This document shows, piece after piece, positions 1 through 5,000 of a stretch of DNA of 5,777 nt. The translations under genes and the position numbers were made by a program. The stretch lies in assembly GCA_043802345.1 (NCBI GenBank), contig JAZDLC010000277.1:1-5777 (forward strand), given 5' to 3'. The first letter of the stretch is position 1. Each line of letters begins with the position of its first letter. The notes below the pieces were generated by a model. The model saw nothing but the letters and a program-made list of their open reading frames with translations, ran no database searches and had not been told where the DNA came from. Origin of the DNA: JAZDLC01 sp043802345. Lineage in GTDB: Bacteria; Planctomycetota; B15-G4; JADJEK01.

Positions 1-216
1 CACCGCGTACGGATTGACGTTCTGGAAGTTGTAGACCTTCGGCACGTACCGGTTGGTCTGCGCCTTGTTGCTGGTCCTGAGGATCTTGACCAGGTTGGTC
101 CGGATCTCGTCAGGCGACAGATTCAGGTTGGCGTTGTCGGAGGCCGGTTGCGCTGCGGCCACGCCTGAGAAGGCCAGGGCCGAGCCGAACAAGGCGAACG
201 CCTTGAGAAGGTCCAT
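1..216 (-). CDS. Exported protein of unknown function, N-terminal fragment
   Basis: Reading leftward from the ATG at 216-214, the frame stays open for 72 codons to the window edge, so the C-terminal part is missing. The start is supported by the strong Shine-Dalgarno sequence AGGAAGGA (232-225), 8 nt upstream. The product begins MDLLKAFALFGSALAFSGVA and is followed by an AAAQ-type signal peptidase I site at about residues 21-23. It is therefore likely exported to the periplasm or beyond. The mature part starts with a polar Asn/Asp/Ser stretch and continues with LSPDEIRTNLVKILRTSNKA, a predicted helix, then a VPKVYNFQNVNPYAV segment. That last segment resembles the start of small alpha/beta modules such as secretin N-domains (KVYxxxxVNxxxV), but this is only an impression and I do not recognise the family. 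A hairpin with a T-tract lies directly upstream in the leader. Confidence is high that this is a gene and low on its function. Confidence 0.72.
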   Translation of the reverse strand, partial: MDLLKAFALFGSALAFSGVAAAQPASDNANLNLSPDEIRTNLVKILRTSNKAQTNRYVPKVYNFQNVNPYAV

Positions 217-234
217 GAACAGAGTCCTTCCTGC

Positions 235-261
235 AAAAAAAAGGAGCCGGCTTCGCCTCCT
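235..261 (-). terminator. Short hairpin plus T8 tract in the leader of the leftward exported-protein gene
   Basis: Read leftward, AGGAG (261-257) pairs with CTCCT (246-242), and the hairpin is followed at once by eight T residues (242-235). This has the form of a weak intrinsic terminator. The 5-bp stem is short, and an alternative fold uses GGC-GAA-GCC inside it. The T-tract ends 3 nt before the Shine-Dalgarno of the downstream gene, so no promoter fits between them. It could therefore be a leader attenuator, the end of a leftward transcript, or simply a U-rich translation enhancer. Confidence 0.3.
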
Positions 262-522
262 GGTTTCAAGTCGAAGCTACCGCCGGAGAAGTCGCCGTCG
301 AATCACACCCACCACGAAATGGGATGGGGCAACGCCGTAAGATGTCGCAGCGTCAAGTATTATGCACGGAGACCAGGCCTTCGGGTCTGAGCCAGCCCCA
401 TGCACGTGCTGAACAACTGCACCACGAGCCCGCGGCATTCGCAGGGATGATAGTTGCCGGCGTCTCTCGAGAAAAGGGGGCGAAGATGCTCACCTGGAGA
501 GGCCGCCGGAGGGGGAACCCAA
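262..522. other. Gene-free stretch between the exported-protein gene and the palindromic element
   Basis: I see no convincing gene here. Long frames are open on both strands, but they run on through the hexamer repeats of the neighbouring element and lack ribosome binding sites and recognisable protein character. A short stem AGACC/GGTCT (370-374 and 384-388) and the palindrome GCACGTGC (402-409) are present. No good -35/-10 pair for the leftward gene at 1-216 was found, so its promoter is unplaced or lies further upstream. Confidence 0.5.
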
Positions 523-558
523 CACGAAGGACACGGCGCGGCCACAGGCCGCAACCAA
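523..558 (+). repeat. Left outer arm of the nested palindrome
   Basis: CACGAAGGAC (523-532), GGCGCGGCCA (535-544), AGGCCGC (546-552) and ACCAA (554-558) all recur in inverted order in 995-1028. The arm also contains its own perfect hairpin, GCGGCC-ACA-GGCCGC (538-552). The right arm has the same 6-bp stem with loop TCT (1001-1015), so the stem is kept while the loop differs. Confidence 0.85.
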
Positions 559-593
559 AGAGGTGTTCCCGACCTGCTCGGCTGCCCACCGAA

Positions 594-699
594 GAATCGA
601 AGCCGAAATCGAAATCGCTATCGAAATCGATTGGTCTCATGCCATCCGGAAGGCGCACTGGATCGATTTCGATGGTGATTTCGATTTGGATTTCGATTC
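594..699. repeat. Hexamer-repeat hairpin 1 (GAAATC type)
   Basis: The left arm 594-631 carries GAAATC hexamers in tandem, and the right arm 662-699 carries the inverted GATTTC form. Of 38 aligned positions, 33 are Watson-Crick pairs. In a rightward RNA three of the other five are G-U wobbles (602/691, 617/676, 619/674), leaving one C-A (603/690) and one G-G (605/688). The 30-nt loop contains a small GCC/GGC stem (641-643 and 652-654). Confidence 0.85.
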
Positions 700-808
700 C
701 TGCGCGCGCCGCGGAGAATCTAGATGCAACGAGCATGAAGGGCATGAAGGGATCGGAAAACGACCCTTCATGCCACTTACCTAGAACTGCTTCGCGTGGC
801 GCGCAGGA
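698..808. repeat. Central long imperfect hairpin with a perfect 11-bp tip stem
   Basis: The base is formed by TCCTGCGCGC (698-707) and its exact inverse GCGCGCAGGA (799-808). The tip is GGCATGAAGGG (741-751) with CCCTTCATGCC (764-774), extended by TCG/CGA (753-755 and 761-763) across one bulged A, leaving a GAAAA loop. Between base and tip, shared TCTAG and CGCG-(G/A)-AG patches show that the arms were once more alike. The tip repeat CATGAAGGG is present twice in tandem on the left side (734-742 and 743-751). Confidence 0.8.
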
Positions 809-811
809 GTG

Positions 812-958
812 CCAATCGTACTCGTACTCGTACTCAGCGCAGCGGTACTCGTACTCGAATCGGTGCTCGTACTCAGGCCCTCCAGCCACGTTCGCCGGCG
901 ACGATTCGAGTACGAGTACCGTCCCTGCGGGACTGAGTACGAGTACGAATCGCGTTGG
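812..958. repeat. Hexamer-repeat hairpin 2 (GTACTC type)
   Basis: GTACTC occurs at 818, 824, 830, 845, 851 and 869, and the inverse GAGTAC at 908, 914, 935 and 941. The left arm 812-862 pairs with 902-958: a 20-bp block at 843-862/902-921 is perfect, and a second perfect block covers 822-837 against 933-948. The right arm contains an inserted mini-hairpin GTCCC-TGC-GGGAC (921-933) that the left arm has only in part. Confidence 0.85.
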
Positions 959-994
959 ATGCCTGCTGCTGGTCTCTCTGTGGCGGCCTTCCCA

Positions 995-1028
995 TTGGTG
1001 GCGGCCTCTGGCCGCGCCGTCCTTCGTG
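995..1028 (-). repeat. Right outer arm of the nested palindrome
   Basis: This is the inverted partner of 523-558. It carries GCGGCC-TCT-GGCCGC (1001-1015) and GTCCTTCGTG (1019-1028). The arm ends 32 bp short of the hipA stop codon, so the element abuts the 3' end of the toxin gene. Confidence 0.85.
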
Positions 1029-1060
1029 GTTGAAAGAACCCACTGCGATTCCCCGCCCCT

Positions 1061-2368
1061 TCACGTGAGCAGTCGGTGTGCCCTCGCAATCGCCTGCACC
1101 CTCGCCGGATCGACTCCAGCCTCGCGCGCATACTCCGGCCACGCAGAAACCACCGCGACGACTCGCCCGACCAGCTCCTTCGCCCGTTTGATGCTCATCT
1201 CCCTGGCAACCTCGAGCAGATCCTCACGGGTGAACTCCTCGCGCTTGCCGGCAATGGTCATCTGATGCCGGCTGGTCCAGCGCCCCTCCGGGTTGTACGC
1301 ATAGGTCACGTCGAAGGCGGGGGAGAGGTGCCACTCGCCCGAGCGGTCCATCAGGAAGGCGATGTTCTTGGTGTGGTCGTCCTGGTTGCGGGCCACGACG
1401 TTGAACACCATTCGCAGGAACTGCTGCTCGGCGTCCGGATACGGCAGGCGCAGCTCGCGCATGACCTGGAAGGCCTGCTCGTAGGAGGTCGCGCCCGGCT
1501 CCTGGAAGTCGAAATGGCCGAGGCCGCAGAGCGACTGCAGGTGCAGCTTGCCGCCGCCGTGCGGGCGGTCGAAGCGGCGGGCCATGAAGTGGGCGCGGCC
1601 GTTCTCCTCGAACAGCCGGCATTCCGGCATGATGATCCCGGCCGCGACGGCCATGCGGTGGTAGGCGAATTCGATCCGCCCGTACCCGGCCGGATCGCCC
1701 AACGCGGCATCTTCCACGCCATCGAACTTCAGCAGCCAGTGGTCGAATCCGGCGGGGGCATCCAACTGTCCCGACCGGACCTCTTGTGTCGTGTCGTTCA
1801 GGGCGATCACGGCCTTGGGCCGCCCGCCGCCGGCGGAGGTGCCGACGCGGAGAATGTCGAGCAGGGCCTCGGGTGCGCCGCGTCCGAGATCGGTCTTCAG
1901 GCGCGCTCTCTCGTCGGTGACGAGTTGCGCCAGCTCGACCAGCTCGCTGAGTTCGACCGGAATCGATGCGTCCAGCCCGACCTGAAGCGCCGGCGCGAAC
2001 TCCAGGGCGCCCATGCCGCGCCGGCCGGTATAGCAGAGCCGCTCGACCGGGCTGAAGCTCTCCGCGGTGCGCCCCTGGCGTGCCAGCCAGGCGTCGATGA
2101 TGCGATGGCCGAAGCGGTCGGGCAGGGAATCGGCGAGAAGGCCGGGAAGGCCCTTGAACGTCTCTTCCGACAGAGCCCGAAAGGCGAACTTCGTCGCGCC
2201 TCTCCTGGCAGCGGCGAGCGGCATCGTGAGAGGGGACAGGTCGAGCCCCTTCTCGAGGAACCCGGGGTCGTACTCGAAGGTCGCGAATCTCCGCTCCGCG
2301 TCCCAGGAGACGGCGCCGACGACCTGCCCCCAGATCTTCACGAAGGCGGTGTCGACGACCTCTACCAC
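1061..2368 (-). CDS. hipA: Type II toxin-antitoxin system HipA-family serine/threonine kinase toxin
   Basis: The product is 435 residues, close to the usual length for HipA (E. coli HipA is 440). HipA toxins phosphorylate a translation-related target (glutamyl-tRNA synthetase in E. coli), stop growth and promote persistence; they are neutralised by HipB. Residues 1-125 match the N-terminal HipA subdomain. The kinase part shows a glycine-rich loop GTSAGGGRPK (176-185), the lysine-bearing WLLKFDG (211-217), RRFDR (264-268), the catalytic loop RNQDDHTKN (327-335, with D330 as likely base and N335 as metal ligand) and LSPAFDV with D353 as the second metal ligand. All key residues appear present, so an active kinase is expected. 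The start is GTG: AGGAGG lies 6 nt upstream and the start overlaps the hipB stop. The target cannot be told from the sequence. The palindromic element begins about 30 bp after the stop. Confidence 0.93.
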   Translation of the reverse strand: MVEVVDTAFVKIWGQVVGAVSWDAERRFATFEYDPGFLEKGLDLSPLTMPLAAARRGATKFAFRALSEETFKGLPGLLADSLPDRFGHRIIDAWLARQGRTAESFSPVERLCYTGRRGMGALEFAPALQVGLDASIPVELSELVELAQLVTDERARLKTDLGRGAPEALLDILRVGTSAGGGRPKAVIALNDTTQEVRSGQLDAPAGFDHWLLKFDGVEDAALGDPAGYGRIEFAYHRMAVAAGIIMPECRLFEENGRAHFMARRFDRPHGGGKLHLQSLCGLGHFDFQEPGATSYEQAFQVMRELRLPYPDAEQQFLRMVFNVVARNQDDHTKNIAFLMDRSGEWHLSPAFDVTYAYNPEGRWTSRHQMTIAGKREEFTREDLLEVAREMSIKRAKELVGRVVAVVSAWPEYAREAGVDPARVQAIARAHRLLT

Positions 2369-2694
2369 GAGGGGCCTCCTCCCTGGTCCTCCGGACCCTG
2401 CCGGGAGGCGCGACGTCGCACCCTCCCCTTCAACCGGGCGAGCTGCAGCGGACTTGGCCCCGGATCGGGCAACATGGCGTCCAGGTCGTCCAGCGAGCCG
2501 AGGGCTCGCAGAAGCTGGACCAGGGTCAGCAGGCCTGACGGGCTTCCGCGCTCGATCTCGCTGACCGTGGTACGGTTCAGTCCGGCCTGGTCGGCGATGT
2601 GCTGTTGCGTGAGGTTCAGTTCGAGGCGGCGGCGCTTGAGCCGACGTCCAATCTCCTCGAGAATCGCGCGATCACTCATGCCATGAAGATTCAT
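2362..2694 (-). CDS. hipB: HipB-like XRE-family helix-turn-helix antitoxin and autorepressor
   Basis: This 110-residue protein carries an XRE-type (Cro/C1) helix-turn-helix: LTQQHIADQAGLNRTTVSEI at about residues 28-47 of this start, preceded by a basic helix (IGRRLKRRRLELN) and followed by helices ending in LLRALGSLDDLDAMLPD. The HipB family binds HipA, blocks it and represses the shared promoter. The C-terminal tail (KGRVRRRASRQGPEDQGGGP) is basic then flexible and may contact the toxin or be the target of protease turnover; this is inference. The frame is open from an ATG at 2727. I chose the ATG at 2694 because GGTGA (2704-2700) sits 5 nt upstream, while 2727, 2712 and 2679 lack a good Shine-Dalgarno. 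The stop overlaps the hipA start, giving the usual antitoxin-first operon. Confidence 0.88.
   Translation of the reverse strand: MNLHGMSDRAILEEIGRRLKRRRLELNLTQQHIADQAGLNRTTVSEIERGSPSGLLTLVQLLRALGSLDDLDAMLPDPGPSPLQLARLKGRVRRRASRQGPEDQGGGPSW
2375..2380 (-). promoter_or_regulatory. Ribosome binding site of hipA
   Basis: A perfect AGGAGG lies 6 nt before the GTG start of hipA, inside the end of hipB. It decides the GTG start at 2368. Together with the overlapping hipB stop codon (GTGGTAG, 2368-2362) it suggests translational coupling of toxin to antitoxin. Confidence 0.8.
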
Positions 2695-2733
2695 AATGCT
2701 CACCATTACCATCACAAAAGACTGCATGTCAGT

Positions 2734-2844
2734 TGAATGATGGGATCAACCGACAATACAGTTCTTCGGCTCGTCCGGCAACTCAGTGTCGACAAAACGT
2801 TGAATATGGCCGACATTCTATGAGAAGTAGGCTATGAATGATGG
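2734..2844. repeat. Three direct copies of TGAAT(G)ATGG around the hipBA promoter
   Basis: TGAATGATGG occurs at 2734-2743 and 2835-2844, and a copy lacking one G, TGAATATGG, at 2801-2809. The first lies just downstream of the expected start of transcription, the second upstream of the -35 element. They could be operator sites for HipB, which autoregulates in known systems. They do not resemble the E. coli TATCC-N8-GGATA operator. The palindrome TGTCGACA (2787-2794) lies between them. Confidence 0.35.
2753..2781 (-). promoter_or_regulatory. Candidate sigma70 promoter of the hipBA operon
   Basis: Read leftward, TTGCCG (2781-2776) and TATTGT (2758-2753) are separated by 17 nt; each matches 4 of 6 consensus bases. 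Transcription would start near 2745, about 50 nt before the chosen hipB start. No better pair was seen between hipB and the divergent gene. Confidence 0.4.
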
Positions 2845-2890
2845 AAATAGACAACAGAAAACACCACGCGAGCGAGCGGCCGCCGCGTTC

Positions 2891-2922
2891 CCGACCGGTG
2901 GCCTCCAGGCGACCGGTCGGGT
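2891..2922. repeat. Strong palindrome, 10-bp perfect stem
   Basis: CCCGACCGGT (2891-2900) and ACCGGTCGGG (2913-2922) are exact inverses. The loop can add GCC/GGC across one G-G mismatch, leaving a TCCA tip. No T-tract follows on either strand, so a classical terminator is unlikely. It may be an operator or an RNA structure in the divergent intergenic region. Confidence 0.6.
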
Positions 2923-2951
2923 CACCGGAAGCGCCATGACCACAATATGTT

Positions 2952-3002
2952 ACAACGGAAGAGCAGGGCCGCGCCGGCGCCGGCCCGGCGCGAATCCGTT
3001 GT
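2952..3002. repeat. Two-tier hairpin upstream of the kinase gene
   Basis: ACAACGGA (2952-2959) pairs with TCCGTTGT (2995-3002), enclosing CGCGCCGG (2970-2977) and its inverse CCGGCGCG (2985-2992) with a 7-nt loop. Ten unpaired bases on the left face two on the right. No T-tract follows. If the downstream kinase gene is transcribed from before 2952, this would be a very stable 5' leader structure. Confidence 0.5.
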
Positions 3003-3077
3003 TGTCTGTCGTAGTTCTGTACCCGTAAGCTCTGCGCCCGGCTCGATCACGATCCCTCCCCGACTGGAATATCCCAC

Positions 3078-4160
3078 GTGACGAACAGCTCTGTTGATGC
3101 CGCGATGCCGGTCCTGCCCCTGTTTGCCATCGACGGCGACGTGGTCGATGTCGCGCCGTACGAGCGGGGCCACATCCACAACACCTTCGTTTCGACCTGG
3201 AAGCAGTCGGCCGGGCAGAACCGGTACCTGCACCAGCAACTCAACGAGACCGTCTTCAGCGACATCACGGGTCTGATGCACAACATCGAGTGCGTGACCT
3301 CGCACCTCTCCAGGAAGATCGAGGCCGGAGATGTGCTCGGCCGGTTCCATCCGCTGAGCCTGGTTCCGACTCGCGAGGGAGCCACGTTCCTGTCCCACGA
3401 GTCGGGTCCCTGGCGGACCTACCACTTCATCGAGAACACGGAGTCGTTCGACCTGTGCGAGAGCGCGGAGCGCGCCTTCGAGACAGCGCGGGCTTTCGGC
3501 CGCTTTCAGGCCTGGCTTGCCGACATGAAGGTCACCGAGCTCAAGGAGACGATTCCGAACTTCTTCAGCACGCCGTACCGATACGAGCAATTCGACCGGG
3601 CGCGGGGACACGACCGCGCCGGCCGGGTGAAGCAGTGCGATTCGGAAATCGGGTTCGTCGAGCGTCACAGGACGCTTTCTGGCGCATTCGAGGATCGGCT
3701 CCGCGCGGGGAGCCTGCCGCTGAGAATCGTCCATGGCGACACCAAGCTGAACAATATCCTGTTCGACCGGGACAGCGGCGCAGCGGTGAGCATCGTCGAT
3801 CTGGACACCTGCATGCCGGCCTACTCGCTGTACGACTTCGGTGACCTGGTCCGCTTCACCGCGGCGACCGCCTGCGAGGACGAGCGGGACCTCGCCCGGG
3901 TGGGCGTCGACATGAAGCTGTATCAGGCCCTTGCCCGGGGTTACCTGGATCAGGCCGGTCCGTTCCTGACCGAGGAGGAGGTCGAGCTGATGCCGCTCTC
4001 CGCGAAGGTCGTCACCCTGACCATCGGCGTCCGCTTCCTGACCGATCACCTGAACGGCGACGTCTACTTCAAGGTCTCGCGGCCGGGGCAGAACCTGGAC
4101 CGGGCCCGGGTCCAGTTCAAGATGGTCGAGCAGATGGACTCCCTGCCAGGCTTCGAATAG
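3078..4160 (+). CDS. NahK-like phosphotransferase (APH-fold sugar kinase, probable N-acetylhexosamine 1-kinase type)
   Basis: The 360-residue product has the aminoglycoside-phosphotransferase kinase fold, and its whole length fits the N-acetylhexosamine 1-kinase (NahK) group, which makes sugar 1-phosphates from GlcNAc or GalNAc with ATP in the cytoplasm. Visible landmarks: an N-terminal nucleotide-binding lobe with PYERGHIHNTFV (27-38), HNIECVT (68-74), WRTYHFIENT (112-121), AFGRFQAWLAD (139-149), the catalytic loop VHGDTKLNNILFD (218-230, D221 as likely base, N226 as metal ligand) and VDLDTCMPAYSLYDFGDLVR (240-259, with D241/D243 as metal ligands). No residue looks lost. The start is GTG at 3078; there is no strong Shine-Dalgarno, and ATG at 3105 is the alternative, both ahead of the conserved core. 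No partner enzyme (phosphorylase, epimerase, uridylyltransferase) lies nearby, so the substrate is inferred from family likeness only. Some relatives carry old names such as mucin desulfatase. Antibiotic resistance is unlikely. Confidence 0.87.
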   Translation: MTNSSVDAAMPVLPLFAIDGDVVDVAPYERGHIHNTFVSTWKQSAGQNRYLHQQLNETVFSDITGLMHNIECVTSHLSRKIEAGDVLGRFHPLSLVPTREGATFLSHESGPWRTYHFIENTESFDLCESAERAFETARAFGRFQAWLADMKVTELKETIPNFFSTPYRYEQFDRARGHDRAGRVKQCDSEIGFVERHRTLSGAFEDRLRAGSLPLRIVHGDTKLNNILFDRDSGAAVSIVDLDTCMPAYSLYDFGDLVRFTAATACEDERDLARVGVDMKLYQALARGYLDQAGPFLTEEEVELMPLSAKVVTLTIGVRFLTDHLNGDVYFKVSRPGQNLDRARVQFKMVEQMDSLPGFE

Positions 4161-4347
4161 TCGCAGACCAACCGTGCCAATCACGCTCACAACCTCGATG
4201 CCATCGACCTTGCGGACTCTCGGGCTGGTCCTGTCAGGCGGGACGCTCTAACATCGGGGGTCTTTGCGGCCATCGCCTGGCAAGGGCGGCAACCGAATCA
4301 CCTCCGCTGGTTGCGGCTCGGGGCCAGAAAACAGTGAAGAGAAGATC

Positions 4348-4944
4348 ATGAACAGAGGCTGCCTCATTCTTGGCGTGTGTCTTCTGGGAATCGCCCTGCT
4401 TCCGGCCTGTGGCGACAAGGGGAACGGCCAGCCCGGTCTCGCCGGATCACCCCGGGAGGAACCGGCCAGGGACCCCGTGAAGGACGCCGCGGAGAGGGAG
4501 CTGCTGAAAGCCGCCATCGACGAGCACTACGCGGCCTGCAAGTCGGGTGATCTCGATCGGATCTTCGCGACCTTTTCCGCGGAGATGGTCAGCGGCTTCG
4601 AGCAGCAGATGGCCCGGATCGAGGAGCAGTCGCCCGAGATCGCCGAGAGGCCGCGGGAGACGCTGGCGAACAGCTACAAGTTATCGTACGAGAACGTCGA
4701 GCACGAGATCCTGGCGGTGGATTTCAGCCTTCCCGACTACCAGGGTGAGCCTCACAGCAGGGTGATCGTCGACGTCGTCCGCAAGGTCCCGGAAGGAGCG
4801 GAGAGTACCCCGTCCGACGCCCCGAATGAGGACGAGATCCTGTTCGTGATGGTGAAGAGGGACGGCAAGTGGGTGATCGCGTCGGTGATGAGCAAATACC
4901 AGGTGGAGGCCGGCCAACGCGCGTCTCAGCAAGGCGAACACTGA
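4348..4944 (+). CDS. Lipoprotein with NTF2-like features, unknown function
   Basis: The 198-residue product begins with a lipoprotein signal peptide, MNRGCLILGVCLLGIALLPA, ending in the lipobox LPAC; Cys21 would be lipidated. Gly at +2 gives no inner-membrane retention signal, so outer-membrane anchoring is likely. A flexible linker rich in Gly, Pro and Glu (22-45) precedes one domain. That domain has a helix ELLKAAIDEHYAACKSGDLD (51-70), the FATFSAEM segment (73-80), a Glu-rich helix, then beta strands ending in EILFVMVKRDGKWVIASV (163-180). Helix-first order and the closing KxDGKWxI strand are typical of NTF2-like/SnoaL-type lipoproteins, but I cannot name the family. The frame is open from 4264, but the ATG at 4348 is chosen because GAAGAGAAG lies 3-11 nt upstream and the signal peptide starts there. 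The next gene follows after 56 bp on the same strand, suggesting a shared transcript. Confidence 0.85.
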   Translation: MNRGCLILGVCLLGIALLPACGDKGNGQPGLAGSPREEPARDPVKDAAERELLKAAIDEHYAACKSGDLDRIFATFSAEMVSGFEQQMARIEEQSPEIAERPRETLANSYKLSYENVEHEILAVDFSLPDYQGEPHSRVIVDVVRKVPEGAESTPSDAPNEDEILFVMVKRDGKWVIASVMSKYQVEAGQRASQQGEH

Positions 4945-4987
4945 TCCATCGCCTCCGGCGCGGGAGCTGGATCCCCCGGCAGCAAGA

Positions 4988-4993
4988 CGGAGA
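4988..4993 (+). promoter_or_regulatory. Ribosome binding site of the secreted-protein gene
   Basis: CGGAGA before the ATG at 5001, with the GGAG core spaced 8 nt from the start, supports that start codon. No promoter or terminator is evident in the 56 bp after the lipoprotein gene, in keeping with co-transcription. Confidence 0.5.
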
Positions 4994-5000
4994 ATCTGAA

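Larger units (their letters stand above)
523..1028. repeat. Nested composite palindrome: outer inverted repeat enclosing three hairpins
   Basis: The arms 523-558 and 995-1028 are inverted copies: 32 of 34 positions match, with one 2-nt insertion (533-534) in the left arm. Between them three long hairpins follow one another with almost no junction bases: 594-699, 698-808 and 812-958. The linkers between the outer arms and the hairpins are nearly equal, 35 nt (559-593) and 36 nt (959-994). The whole can fold as a cloverleaf-like four-helix junction in RNA or as a branched cruciform in DNA. No transposase or reverse transcriptase is encoded within it. It could be a non-autonomous mobile element, a structured non-coding RNA gene, or a large repeat of the REP/BIME kind. 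The inverted repeats are certain; their function is unknown. Confidence 0.8.

Noticed and set aside
353..889. Leftward open frame of 178 codons with Glu-Tyr, Ile-Glu and Asp-Phe dipeptide runs
   Set aside because: Six-base repeats stay open in several frames on both strands and give such dipeptides automatically; no conserved domain is visible.
594..958. CRISPR array
   Set aside because: The repeats are 6-bp units in inverted hairpins, not 25-40 bp direct repeats with unique spacers, and no cas gene is present.
523..1028. Retron or diversity-generating retroelement RNA
   Set aside because: No reverse transcriptase gene or template/variable repeat pair is in the window; the palindrome alone is not enough.
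324..1265. Long rightward open frame of 313 codons through the palindromic region into hipA
   Set aside because: Its product is low-complexity Ser/Thr/Arg-rich text made by the hexamer repeats, it lacks a ribosome binding site, and its end lies antisense inside hipA.
1076..2686. 536-codon rightward open frame opposite hipBA
   Set aside because: It is a GC-rich antisense shadow of hipA and hipB, which have clear family motifs on the other strand.
2834..3028. 64-codon rightward open frame between hipB and the kinase gene
   Set aside because: It spans the palindrome at 2891-2922 and most of the second hairpin, has only a poor ribosome binding site and an arginine/glycine-rich product without family signs.
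2922..4190. 422-codon leftward open frame opposite the kinase gene
   Set aside because: The rightward strand carries the kinase catalytic motifs; the leftward product has no recognisable features.
4161..4347. Promoter or terminator between the kinase and lipoprotein genes
   Set aside because: Only a weak GCAACC/GGTTGC inverted repeat is present, without a T-tract, and no convincing -35/-10 pair was found.
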